Source of the DNA: JAJACP01 sp964350245
GTDB taxonomy: Bacteria > Chlamydiota > Chlamydiia > Chlamydiales > JAAKFR01
Assembly: GCA_964350245.1 (NCBI GenBank)
Contig: CAYGJC010000002.1
Location: forward strand, 1 to 64,000
Direction of reading: 5' to 3'
DNA length: 64,000 nt
The translations under genes and the position numbers were made by a program. The notes beneath the pieces were generated by a model, which ran no database searches, was not told the origin of the DNA, and was given only the letters and a program-made list of their open reading frames with translations. Shown piece by piece: positions 1-8,308 of the stretch (the first letter of the stretch is position 1; every line of letters begins with the position of its first letter).

Positions 1-300
1 CCCGGTGAGATGCCTCAAGAAACAGCTCTTAGAGAACTCAAAGAGGAGACAGGATTGACGGTGAAGCAGCTTCTTCCTAAAGAGCCTCTGAAAGAGTTTT
101 ACATCTTCAGGCAAGGAGAAAAATTGGTAGAGAAAACCGTGACCTATTACTTAGCTGAAGTGGAGGGCGAAATTATCTTACAGGATGAAGAGTTAGAAGC
201 GTCTCGTTGGCTCTCATTTGAGCAAGCAGCAAAGCAGGCAACGTTTCCCGAGTCTAAAAAACTGGCTGAAAAAGCGCGTTATTTAGTCGTGAATGTATGA
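1..300 (+). CDS. Nudix hydrolase, C-terminal part (5' end outside window)
   Basis: Reading from base 1 there is an open frame of 99 codons plus stop, and the gene clearly began upstream. The first residues carry most of a Nudix box: a Glu at codon 3 and then the core RELKEETGL, which fits REUxEExGU; the leading Gly of the box is cut off. Nudix enzymes hydrolyse nucleoside diphosphates linked to another group, using Mg2+ bound by these Glu residues. In Chlamydia a Nudix (dinucleoside polyphosphate hydrolase-type) gene lies next to ppa, as here, so a house-cleaning role is likely; the substrate cannot be read from the sequence. The 3' end overlaps the end of ppa by 22 bases, tail to tail. Confidence 0.85.
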   Translation, partial: PGEMPQETALRELKEETGLTVKQLLPKEPLKEFYIFRQGEKLVEKTVTYYLAEVEGEIILQDEELEASRWLSFEQAAKQATFPESKKLAEKARYLVVNV

Positions 301-965
301 AGTAACTCACGGTTACCGGGAAAGTGCTCATCATAATCAGCCTCTGCCAACTGAATCACCTCTTCTGCCTCTTTTCTGTTGTAGATCTCAATGATCTCCA
401 TCCGTCTGCTCTCTTTTTCCACAAGATCTTCCGGAGATTCTTTGTAGGTCAAAAAGTAGTGCTTAAGTCGATCGATGAGGTTAGCTGGGCAGTCGGTGAT
501 GTCGTGTACGTTTTCATAAACCAAGTCCCCGGATAAAACGGCAATGATTTTGTCGTCGGCTTCATTCCCATCGATTGCCCGTATACCTCCGATCGGCTTG
601 GCCGTGACCACGATATCTCCCCGTAAAATAGGCTTTTCGGTCAAGATACAGATATCAAGAGGATCGTGATCACCGTGGATACCTTCACGCCCTGTCTTCT
701 TACTGCAGTAGGCGCCTACACGTTTACCGGCATATGTTTGCGGAATCAGTCCATACATGGTGGGGCAGTGATTAGAATATTTTTGAGGCCGGTCGGCTTT
801 TAAAAGGCCGCTGCTTTTATCTAATTCAAATTTGACAGTGTCAGTGGGAACAATCTCCACATAGCAATGAATTTCTTTAGGGGAATCTTTTCCAATATCC
901 ACGCCGTGCCAGGGGTGGGCGCGTGTCAAGAGGTTCATTAAATTCCAGATTGGTTCGTCTTTCAT
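279..965 (-). CDS. ppa: inorganic pyrophosphatase, family I
   Basis: A 228-residue protein with the family I signature DHDPLD near residue 100, followed by the usual PIGGIRAIDGNEADDKI stretch that supplies metal- and substrate-binding acidic residues. It hydrolyses pyrophosphate to two phosphates in the cytoplasm and so pulls tRNA charging and nucleic acid synthesis forward. It is longer than the roughly 175-residue E. coli enzyme, with an N-terminal extension beginning MKDEPIWNLMN, as in chlamydial and eukaryote-like enzymes. The gene is divergent from ldh with 112 bases between starts, and its end overlaps the Nudix gene. Confidence 0.95.
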   Translation of the reverse strand: MKDEPIWNLMNLLTRAHPWHGVDIGKDSPKEIHCYVEIVPTDTVKFELDKSSGLLKADRPQKYSNHCPTMYGLIPQTYAGKRVGAYCSKKTGREGIHGDHDPLDICILTEKPILRGDIVVTAKPIGGIRAIDGNEADDKIIAVLSGDLVYENVHDITDCPANLIDRLKHYFLTYKESPEDLVEKESRRMEIIEIYNRKEAEEVIQLAEADYDEHFPGNRELLHTFTTK

Positions 966-1024
966 AGTAAATCCTTTTTTAGTGCGGTTAGTTTACTGAA
1001 CCTTCTTTCAAGAGTCAAGTATCA

Positions 1025-1053
1025 TTGACTTTAAGGGACAAATGTGTCAAAAT
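1025..1053 (+). promoter_or_regulatory. possible sigma70/66-type promoter for ldh
   Basis: TTGACT (1025-1030) is followed after 17 bases by CAAAAT (1048-1053, 4 of 6 matches to TATAAT), 25 bases before the ldh start. A GAGG ribosome binding site sits just upstream of the ATG at 1078. Spacing is good but the -10 is weak. Confidence 0.35.
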
Positions 1054-1077
1054 ATCCCTTTTATAGTGAGGTAACTT

Positions 1078-2163
1078 ATGGGTAAATTGACGCTACGTGA
1101 GATCAAAGTTGAGGGGTATGAACGCATTGTAGAAGCCGTGGACAAAGAGGCCGGCTTGCATGCGATTATTGCCCTACATAATACCACGATGGGACCGGCT
1201 CTTGGCGGTGTGCGTGTCTACCCTTATGCCTCGTTTAATGACGCTCTCAATGATGTGCTTCGCCTCTCTGAGGGCATGACCTACAAATCGGCAGTTTCCG
1301 AAACCGGAACAGGGGGGGCGAAAAGTGTGATCATTGCTGATTCGCGGCAACCTAAATCCGATGCCCTTCTTCTCGCTTTTGCCGAGGCTGTGGACACCTT
1401 TAAGGGGCAGTACATATGTGCGGAGGACGTAGGGATGCTTCCTGCGGATCTGAAGGTAGTTCGCCAGCGTACGCCCTATGTTGTAGGTCTTCCTCATCCT
1501 AGATCTAGTGGCGATCCGGGGCCGTTTACGGCGTATGGAGGCTTTTTGGGGATTCGGGCAGTTGCTAAAAAGTTATGGGGCGTATCAACTTTAAAGGGGC
1601 GTACCGTAGCAGTCCAAGGACTTGGTTCTGTCGGGATGCGAGTGGCTGAGCAACTCTTTTGGGATGGTGCTCAATTGATTGTCACGGATGTAAATCCTGA
1701 GGTGGTACAACTCGCTGTTCAGAAGTATGGCGCGCGCGCTGTAGAGCCTGATGAGATCTACTCAGTTGATTGTGATATTTTTGCTCCTTGCGCTTTGGGA
1801 GGTATTCTCAATCCGGAAACGATTCCACAGCTCCGCTGTCAAGGGATAGCCGGCCTGGCCAACAACCAACTGCTTACGGAGGCTGATGGAACTGCCTTGA
1901 CAGAGAGAGGCATTCTCTACGCCCCAGACTTTGTGATTAACTCAGGTGGTCTGCTCAATGTCTGTGTGGAGCTGTACAAAGAGGGATATAGCCCCTATCT
2001 TGCCCGTCTTCATGTAGAACGGATTTATGACCTTCTCCTAACGATTTTCACTCTTGCAGAAGAGAAGCAACTCTCCACTAGTCGTGTGGCCAATGAGCTT
2101 GCTGAAGATAATCTACAAAAGGGCATTGGAAAACGGGTAGATGAGGTGATTTTTCACCACTAA
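1078..2163 (+). CDS. ldh: leucine/Glu/Phe/Val-type amino acid dehydrogenase
   Basis: A 361-residue member of the Glu/Leu/Phe/Val dehydrogenase family. The substrate lysine region GGAKSVI, the catalytic Asp in CAEDVGM, and the NAD-binding Rossmann motif VQGLGSVGMRVAE near residue 180 are all present, as is the ANNQL segment typical of leucine dehydrogenases. The enzyme reversibly deaminates a branched-chain amino acid with NAD+. A leucine dehydrogenase-type gene is found at the same place (ppa-ldh-cysQ) in Chlamydia. The gene ends 5 bases from the convergent cysQ stop. Exact amino acid preference is inferred from family, not seen. Confidence 0.9.
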   Translation: MGKLTLREIKVEGYERIVEAVDKEAGLHAIIALHNTTMGPALGGVRVYPYASFNDALNDVLRLSEGMTYKSAVSETGTGGAKSVIIADSRQPKSDALLLAFAEAVDTFKGQYICAEDVGMLPADLKVVRQRTPYVVGLPHPRSSGDPGPFTAYGGFLGIRAVAKKLWGVSTLKGRTVAVQGLGSVGMRVAEQLFWDGAQLIVTDVNPEVVQLAVQKYGARAVEPDEIYSVDCDIFAPCALGGILNPETIPQLRCQGIAGLANNQLLTEADGTALTERGILYAPDFVINSGGLLNVCVELYKEGYSPYLARLHVERIYDLLLTIFTLAEEKQLSTSRVANELAEDNLQKGIGKRVDEVIFHH

Positions 2164-2168
2164 GACCA

Positions 2169-3128
2169 CTAAAATTGTTCTAAGACACGCTCGTGTAAAA
2201 AACCATTAGTGGCGACAATGCCCTCATTTTTTGTGAGCGTTTTACCGCAAGAAAAGTCGAGCGCTTTTCCGTGAATATCTGTGACTTTTCCGCCGGATTC
2301 TTGCACAACTAACATGCCAGCAGCATGGTCCCAGATTTTTTCAACATGCTCTTTTTTTGTCGGAATGCGCAAATAGATGGCGGTGTCTCCGTTTGCTACA
2401 TGCGCGTATTTCACCTGGCTATCGAGTCGGAAAGGGCGGGGGTGTGCGTTTAATTTTTTAGCAATCTCGAAGGCCAGTGAGTGGGAATGCGTGCGTGAGG
2501 TGACATGCGGCTCACAGTAGATCATGTCTTCAGGGGCGTTGACCGGGCTGACGTGGATTGAAAGAGAGTGGCCGGTCTCGTAGGAGATGCGCTCACATCC
2601 TTGTCCTTTTACAGCCACAAATAGAGCTCCTCTCTCTCCTTTCTTAACTGGAAAACGGGGACACCCTAGAACGCCCAGTACAACTTCTCCCTCCTCAATC
2701 AGGGCGAGCGCCACGCAATACTGCTCTTGGCGAATAAAACCACGTGTCCCATCGATTGGGTCAAGCACCCAATAGCGTCCCTTAGCTTCCCCTCCCTCCC
2801 CAATCGCCTCCAGAATTTCCTGTTCGCTTACTTTGGGGTAAAGAGAGGTGATCTGTTCAATCACTTTCTTTTTAATCGTCTGGTTTTGGGGCGAGTTGAG
2901 TAGAAGAGAGTCTTCTTCGCCAACAAGTGCATCCTGCGGGAAGGCATCTTGTAGGTGCATGTTTACAAGTGCTTGAACGCTAAAGTCTGTGATGGTAACA
3001 GGGGAGAGATCTTCTTTGTTAACTACGTCCAAAGCGGCGAGCTTTCCTTGCATGCTGCGGGCTAAATCAGAGGCTAACCTGACCGCTTTGATTGCACTCT
3101 CCTTTTCTTTTTGGTACGCTTTGCTCAT
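2169..3128 (-). CDS. cysQ: CysQ/HAL2-like 3'(2'),5'-bisphosphate nucleotidase (inositol monophosphatase superfamily)
   Basis: A 319-residue Mg2+-dependent phosphatase of the IMPase/CysQ superfamily. Visible motifs are GEEDS (first metal-binding Glu), WVLDPIDGTRGFI (the superfamily DPxDGT signature) and WDHAAGMLVVQESGG (C-terminal WDxAAG signature). Length and the TRGFI variant are closer to HAL2-type nucleotidases than to short bacterial CysQ. The family removes phosphate from 3'-phosphoadenosine 5'-phosphate, a by-product of phosphopantetheine or sulfate transfer; the neighbouring ACP-containing gene makes that plausible. It is divergent from the acyltransferase fusion with about 70 bases between starts. 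Confidence 0.88.
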   Translation of the reverse strand: MSKAYQKEKESAIKAVRLASDLARSMQGKLAALDVVNKEDLSPVTITDFSVQALVNMHLQDAFPQDALVGEEDSLLLNSPQNQTIKKKVIEQITSLYPKVSEQEILEAIGEGGEAKGRYWVLDPIDGTRGFIRQEQYCVALALIEEGEVVLGVLGCPRFPVKKGERGALFVAVKGQGCERISYETGHSLSIHVSPVNAPEDMIYCEPHVTSRTHSHSLAFEIAKKLNAHPRPFRLDSQVKYAHVANGDTAIYLRIPTKKEHVEKIWDHAAGMLVVQESGGKVTDIHGKALDFSCGKTLTKNEGIVATNGFLHERVLEQF

Positions 3129-3196
3129 ACTTTACGCATGCACGCTTCAAAAAATCTTGTCAACAAACCCGATTCAAGTATGTTAATGTTCTTCAG

Positions 3197-5884
3197 ATGA
3201 AAACCCTAATAGCCTATATCTACTACTGCCTGATCCGTTTTCTTCTCTCGTTGCGCTACCGTATAAAAGTGAAGGGATTGGAAGCGATCACTAAGGAAAA
3301 ACTTCCCTATTCCACAGGAATTCTGTTTTTAGCCAACCATCCGGCTGAAATCGATCCTTGTATCCTTTTACGGGTGCTTTGGCCTAAATTTCGTGCGCGT
3401 CCGGTCGCCATTGATTACTTATTTCGCCAGTTGGTTGTGGGTTACCTTCTTGAATTGATTGGAGCCCTTCCCATTCCCAATTTTGACAACTCTTCCAACA
3501 GTTTTAAAAGAAGGCAGATCGATAAAACCTATGAACGTATTTTCCATCTGCTTGATCAGCAAGAGAATTTATTGATCTATCCGGCAGGGGGGCTTAAAAA
3601 TGATGCTGAAGAAGTGATTGGAGGGGCTTCTGGGATTCACAACATTGTGCAAAAAAAACCGGAAATTAATGTGGTTTTGGTCCGCACAACCGGGCTTTGG
3701 GGAAGCAGTTTTTCTCGCGCTTTAACAGGTAAGACACCTGAGCTTGGGAAGGCGTTTTTTCATGGCTTTAAAGTTCTGCTAAAAAATGGTTTTTTCTTTA
3801 CACCCCGCCGAGAAGTGGAGGTGGAGTGTTCCCTGGCACCTGCTGACTTCCCCAGGCAGGCCGGGCGTCTCGAGTTGAATCGCTATCTTGAAAAGTGGTA
3901 CAACTCTCCAGCTCCAGAGCCTCTCAACCTGGTTTCCTATAGCTTTTGGAAAAAAGATCTACCCAAACCCTTTGTGCGCCCTGAGCAAGAAGAACTCTCA
4001 ATTGCGGATGTGCCAGACGAGATCAGGACCAAGATTTTAAGTGAGCTCTCCTCTCTGGCAAAGATGCCCATTGATGAGATTGCACCCGGTCTGCATCTGG
4101 CAACCGATTTGGGTCTCGACTCGCTCGATGTTTCACAGCTTGTTGTGATGTTGAAAGAAGAGTTTGGTGTTCTAGGTGTTCAATCAACAGATCTGACAAC
4201 AGTCGGCGCCGTTTTGGTCTATGCAGCTCGCCTGAAAAAAGGGGGAGCGGAGGGTGAGGAGGAAGAAGAAAATGGGGAACTGTGGTCGATTGAAAAAGAG
4301 AGGCCACTTGCCTTTTACCCCGAGGGAGAGACCATCCCAGAGGTCTTTTTACAAACATGTGACCGGTTGAGCCATCTTGTTGCCTGCGTCGATAGAATTT
4401 CTGGAGAGGTGACCTATAAGAAGTTAAAAATCGGTGTGATTTTGCTGGCGCAGGCAATCAGCAAGCTTCCCGGAGAGCGTATCGGCATCATGATGCCCGC
4501 CTCAGTTGCGGTTAATGCAGTGATTTTAGCGACTATGCTAGCGGGCAAGGTGCCTGTTATGGTGAACTGGACATTAGGAGAAAGAAATTTACGCTCGATT
4601 GTCGAGCAAGCGGAGATACAGACGACTCTGAGCTCATGGAGTTTTCTCGATCGTCTGGAAAACGTAGATCTCAACGGTCTTGATGATCAGATCGTGTTGC
4701 TTGAGGATATGCGTCGTGATTTTACTTTTTTTGACAAATTTAAGGCCTTTTTATGGGCGCGTAAGCAACCCCATACCCTTTTGCGCGCCTTTGGTACGCA
4801 TCACTTAAGTAAAGAGCAGACTGCTGTGATCCTCTTTACCAGTGGAACAGAAAGTATTCCTAAAGGGGTTCCTTTAAGTCATCACAACATCATGTGTAAT
4901 CAAAGGGATGCTTACCAATGTGTCGAGGTTGAGCGAGCTGATGTCTTTTTAGGATGCTTGCCTCCCTTCCACTCATTCGGTTTTTCTGTCACAGGGCTTT
5001 TTCCCCTGCTAGCAGGTCTACCTGTGGCCTATTCTCCCAATCCCACAGATGGAAGGCGGATTGCCCTTGCTCTCAACCGTTGGCGTGTGACCCTTCTGTG
5101 CATGGCTCCTACTTTTCTTAAAAATCTATTGCGTGTGGCCACTGCTGAGCAGATTCGCTTTTTACGGCTCGTTGTATCAGGCGCTGAAAAGGCCCCCTCT
5201 GAGGTCTTTGAAAAAATTGAGGAACTCAACCCTAAAGCCAATGTGGTAGAAGGATATGGGATTACCGAGTGTGGCCCTATCTTAACGATCACCCCTGTTT
5301 CCGAACCTTCAAGAGGTGTAGGAAAAGCACTACCCAGTGTTGAGTTACTGATTGTGCACCCAGAAACACACGAGCCTTTGCCAGTCGGTGAGGAGGGTCT
5401 GATTTTGGCGCGTGGAGGCAATATATTTAAAGGTTATCTTGATCCTACACTTCCAACACCCTTTATGACAGTAGAGGGAAAGCAGTGGTATGTCACAGGA
5501 GATCTGGGATATCTCGATAAAGATGGCTATCTCACTCTTTCAGGAAGGCTCAAACGTTTTGTCAAAATTGGCGGAGAGATGGTGAGCTTGGCTTCTGTAG
5601 AGGAGGCTTTGCTGCAAGCTGCCTCAGAAAAAGGTTGGACCTTAGATGCTGAGCTCCCTTCGCTGGCTATTTGCGCTTTGGAATATGAGGGAAAAAAAAG
5701 TGAGATGCACCTCTTTACCATTTTTGAAACGACGGTTGAAGAGGTCAATCAAGTGCTGCGCAAAAGTGGGATGAGTAATTTGATTAAAATGCGATCGGTG
5801 CAGAAAGTGCCTTTTATCCCTGTGCTGGGCTCCGGAAAAGTGGATTATAGAAAACTCTCAGGGCAAATTTCGGAAAGAGCCTAA
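3197..5884 (+). CDS. three-domain fusion: PlsC-type acyltransferase, acyl carrier protein, acyl-ACP/acyl-CoA synthetase
   Basis: An 895-residue protein starting at ATG 3197; the open frame reaches 3092 but that would overlap the divergent cysQ. Residues about 1-245 are a PlsC-type glycerolphosphate acyltransferase with NHPAEID (H48, D53) and a LIYPAGG block. Residues about 275-348 are an acyl carrier protein domain with phosphopantetheine site GLDSLD (Ser309, codon 4121-4123). Residues about 385-890 are an AMP-forming acyl synthetase with FTSGTESIPKG and YGITECGP. In Chlamydia the acyltransferase and the acyl-ACP synthetase AasC (CT775/CT776, from memory) are adjacent separate genes; AasC charges ACP with host fatty acids. 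Here charging, carrying and transfer appear joined in one chain. The end overlaps the convergent DUF2652 gene by 27 bases. Confidence 0.9.
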   Translation: MKTLIAYIYYCLIRFLLSLRYRIKVKGLEAITKEKLPYSTGILFLANHPAEIDPCILLRVLWPKFRARPVAIDYLFRQLVVGYLLELIGALPIPNFDNSSNSFKRRQIDKTYERIFHLLDQQENLLIYPAGGLKNDAEEVIGGASGIHNIVQKKPEINVVLVRTTGLWGSSFSRALTGKTPELGKAFFHGFKVLLKNGFFFTPRREVEVECSLAPADFPRQAGRLELNRYLEKWYNSPAPEPLNLVSYSFWKKDLPKPFVRPEQEELSIADVPDEIRTKILSELSSLAKMPIDEIAPGLHLATDLGLDSLDVSQLVVMLKEEFGVLGVQSTDLTTVGAVLVYAARLKKGGAEGEEEEENGELWSIEKERPLAFYPEGETIPEVFLQTCDRLSHLVACVDRISGEVTYKKLKIGVILLAQAISKLPGERIGIMMPASVAVNAVILATMLAGKVPVMVNWTLGERNLRSIVEQAEIQTTLSSWSFLDRLENVDLNGLDDQIVLLEDMRRDFTFFDKFKAFLWARKQPHTLLRAFGTHHLSKEQTAVILFTSGTESIPKGVPLSHHNIMCNQRDAYQCVEVERADVFLGCLPPFHSFGFSVTGLFPLLAGLPVAYSPNPTDGRRIALALNRWRVTLLCMAPTFLKNLLRVATAEQIRFLRLVVSGAEKAPSEVFEKIEELNPKANVVEGYGITECGPILTITPVSEPSRGVGKALPSVELLIVHPETHEPLPVGEEGLILARGGNIFKGYLDPTLPTPFMTVEGKQWYVTGDLGYLDKDGYLTLSGRLKRFVKIGGEMVSLASVEEALLQAASEKGWTLDAELPSLAICALEYEGKKSEMHLFTIFETTVEEVNQVLRKSGMSNLIKMRSVQKVPFIPVLGSGKVDYRKLSGQISERA

Positions 5885-6550
5885 TCTTTTTAGACCCCAT
5901 TTATCGAGTAGGTCGCGCATTTTCATCTTGTATCCATGTAAAGTTTGGCGAAAAGGGGAGACAGGTTTGGGAATATAGGGGAATTCCGGGGGCTCAAAAA
6001 GGTAAGTAGAAATCAGACCCACATCTTCATAATTCTCCTCCATTTTCGAAACTTTCACCGTTTCAGGAATCTGCATCTGCTGATAGGCTGCATCAGTTAA
6101 GAGCAAGTAGCGATGAATAGGGGCGTGATTTTTGAGCAGGCGGTGCAGAATGATGATATCCACTCCCGAAAGCTCTTCGAAGGAGCCAATTTTTTCGATC
6201 GTCGCACGACCATAGTGGCCGATCACCTTGATCGAGAGCTGGTCGATATTTTTACACGCCCCACACCGACATGCTGTCGATAACTTTAACGTTTGTAGCG
6301 CTTTTTCAAAATGGGCGAAAAAAGCAAAAAGCTTTTGGCTCAGCCATAATGGATCGCTGATCTTTTTATCCAGGTAGAGAAAAATGGCATCGCCCTCAAG
6401 CTTGGATATCTTGAGGGGGAACTGGATCGCTTTAACAAGAGATTCAATTAACAAGGTGATCGAAAGCTTTCCATGCTGAATTTCCATCTGATTGGTCAAC
6501 ATGTAGCGCGTGTAGCCGCTGATATCGGCAATGAAAAAAAAAGTTTCCAT
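5858..6550 (-). CDS. DUF2652 family protein (cyclase-fold-like)
   Basis: A 230-residue protein beginning METFFFIADISGYTRYM, followed by KLEGDAIFLYL, a C-G-A-C pair and GVDIIILHRLLKN. These fit the DUF2652 family, whose start resembles the class III nucleotidyl cyclase fold (FxDISGFT...EGDA). Classic cyclase metal residues are only partly conserved, so catalysis is uncertain. No membrane segment is seen. It stands alone between the acyltransferase fusion and cysS; 70 bases separate its start from the divergent cysS. Function unknown. Confidence 0.72.
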   Translation of the reverse strand: METFFFIADISGYTRYMLTNQMEIQHGKLSITLLIESLVKAIQFPLKISKLEGDAIFLYLDKKISDPLWLSQKLFAFFAHFEKALQTLKLSTACRCGACKNIDQLSIKVIGHYGRATIEKIGSFEELSGVDIIILHRLLKNHAPIHRYLLLTDAAYQQMQIPETVKVSKMEENYEDVGLISTYLFEPPEFPYIPKPVSPFRQTLHGYKMKMRDLLDKWGLKRLGSFRNLP

Positions 6551-6620
6551 ATTCTGTATGTGTAACCGAATGCAAAATATGACTCAATCTTGTAACGTTG
6601 AGACATAAGGAGAAGAGTAT

Positions 6621-8057
6621 ATGCTTGAATTTCCCAAATTGCCTGTCTATCTACATAATACCGAGACGCGTAAAAAAGAAGTCTTTCGCCCCCGCAGTGA
6701 TAATCATGTGCGCATGTATACTTGTGGACCTACCGTCTATCACTACGCCCATATCGGAAATTTTCGCACATATGTATTTGAAGACCTTTTAAGACGTACC
6801 CTAAAGTTTTTTGGTTACCAAGTGACTCAGGTGATGAATATCACCGATGTAGATGATAAAACCATTCGAGGCACCATTGAAACCAATCAGTCCCTTGCTG
6901 ACTTTACCCGTCCGTTTAAAAATGCCTTTTTTGTCGATCTGCAAGATTTAGGGATTGAGCGGGCTGAAAATTATCCCGCGGCTACCGATTACATCAGCTA
7001 CATGATCGACTTCATTCAGAAGCTACTCGATAAAGGCATCGCCTACAAGAGTCGTGATAAGAGCATTTACTACGCGATTGATAAATGCCCTAACTACGGA
7101 CGTCTTTCACACTTAAAATTAGATGAGTTAAAAGTCGGCGCGGGTGATGAGCGTGTGGCTTCAGATGAATATGACAAAGAGAATGTTAGCGATTTTGTCT
7201 TATGGAAAGCTTATGATCCTGAGAGAGATGGAAAAATCTTTTGGAAGAGTCCCTTTGGTCCGGGACGGCCCGGTTGGCATCTGGAGTGTTCTGCGATGGC
7301 TATGCATCTACTTGGAGAGACGCTCGATATTCATGTGGGAGCTGTCGATAATATTTTTCCCCACCACGAAAATGAAATTGCACAGTCTGAGGCTTTTTCG
7401 GGTAAAAAGTTTGTGGCCCACTGGCTCCATTCTGAGCATTTAATTGTCGATAATAAGAAGATGTCCAAGAGCTTGGGTAATTTCTATACTCTGCGTGACT
7501 TGTTAGGAAAGGGATATACCGGAATGGAGGTGCGTTACATGCTGATGCACATTCACTACCGTACGCAACTCAACTTCACTTTTGAGGGGATGGAAGGGGC
7601 TAAAAAATCTCTCCACCGCTTAAATGACTTTATTCAACGGATGCATGAGCGAGCCGATTCTAAGCAAGAGCCGACCAAAGTGTGTCGAGAGGCTCTTCAG
7701 GAGGCGATTCGTGTGTTTAGTGAATCGATGGCTGATGATCTCAATATTTCGGTTGCTCTTGCTGCTATTTTTGATTTGATGCACACCATCAACACTCTCT
7801 ACGACTCAGGCACGCTGACTGGTGGTGATGCGTATGCGGTCTTTTTTGTGATGCAGGAGTTTAATCGTGTCTTGGGTGTCTTGAATTTTGACTTGGATGA
7901 AGAGGCACCGGCTGAACTGCAGGATCTGTTGCAAAAAAGACAGGAGGCACGCAAAACCAAGCAGTGGGCGCTTGCTGATGAGCTGCGCGATGCCATCACC
8001 GCAAGTGGGTATCTGATTGAGGATACCGATCACGGGCCACGGTTGAAGAAAAAATGA
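6621..8057 (+). CDS. cysS: cysteinyl-tRNA synthetase
   Basis: A 478-residue class I tRNA synthetase. The HIGH-type motif occurs in TCGPTVYHYAHIGNFR, the zinc-binding HLECS and HHENE segments are present, and the KMSKS loop is KKMSKSLGN. It charges tRNA-Cys with cysteine using ATP. AAGGAG sits 9 bases before the ATG at 6621, which fixes the start. The stop overlaps the start of the next small gene (ATGA), so the two are translationally coupled. cysS and lysS are neighbours in Chlamydia too. Confidence 0.97.
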   Translation: MLEFPKLPVYLHNTETRKKEVFRPRSDNHVRMYTCGPTVYHYAHIGNFRTYVFEDLLRRTLKFFGYQVTQVMNITDVDDKTIRGTIETNQSLADFTRPFKNAFFVDLQDLGIERAENYPAATDYISYMIDFIQKLLDKGIAYKSRDKSIYYAIDKCPNYGRLSHLKLDELKVGAGDERVASDEYDKENVSDFVLWKAYDPERDGKIFWKSPFGPGRPGWHLECSAMAMHLLGETLDIHVGAVDNIFPHHENEIAQSEAFSGKKFVAHWLHSEHLIVDNKKMSKSLGNFYTLRDLLGKGYTGMEVRYMLMHIHYRTQLNFTFEGMEGAKKSLHRLNDFIQRMHERADSKQEPTKVCREALQEAIRVFSESMADDLNISVALAAIFDLMHTINTLYDSGTLTGGDAYAVFFVMQEFNRVLGVLNFDLDEEAPAELQDLLQKRQEARKTKQWALADELRDAITASGYLIEDTDHGPRLKKK

Positions 8058-8278
8058 CCAAAGACGAACGCTTTTTACTTGAGCTCTACCGTAAGCTTCA
8101 GGAGAGTGGAGGGGATTATTTTGATCCTCAAAAAATTGCAGATTCTCTTGGTTATAATGAAAGGCTGACCAAGAATATTCTCAACGGCTTGATGAGAGCC
8201 AACTTGGTGAAGCGCCGCTCTGAGGGTGAAGTGAGCCTCACGGAAAGAGGTTTAGAGGTAGCCAGGCTGTATCAATAG
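8054..8278 (+). CDS. small winged-helix-like protein coupled to cysS
   Basis: A 74-residue protein whose ATG overlaps the cysS stop. The sequence reads as a compact helix-turn-helix domain: helix one FLLELYRKLQ, a likely recognition pair KIADSLGYNERLTKNILNGL, and a wing-like end VKRRSEGEVSLTERG. It could bind DNA or RNA, or be an accessory of cysS; nothing in the sequence decides this. The frame is open, compact and directly coupled, so I consider it real. Confidence 0.65.
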   Translation: MTKDERFLLELYRKLQESGGDYFDPQKIADSLGYNERLTKNILNGLMRANLVKRRSEGEVSLTERGLEVARLYQ

Positions 8279-8308
8279 AAGATAACAGAGAAAAGGGCTT
8301 TTCCATCC

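Noticed and set aside
3092..3196. Open frame extending the acyltransferase fusion 35 codons upstream
   Set aside because: It overlaps the divergent cysQ start, has no acyltransferase similarity, and the ATG at 3197 matches the usual PlsC start.
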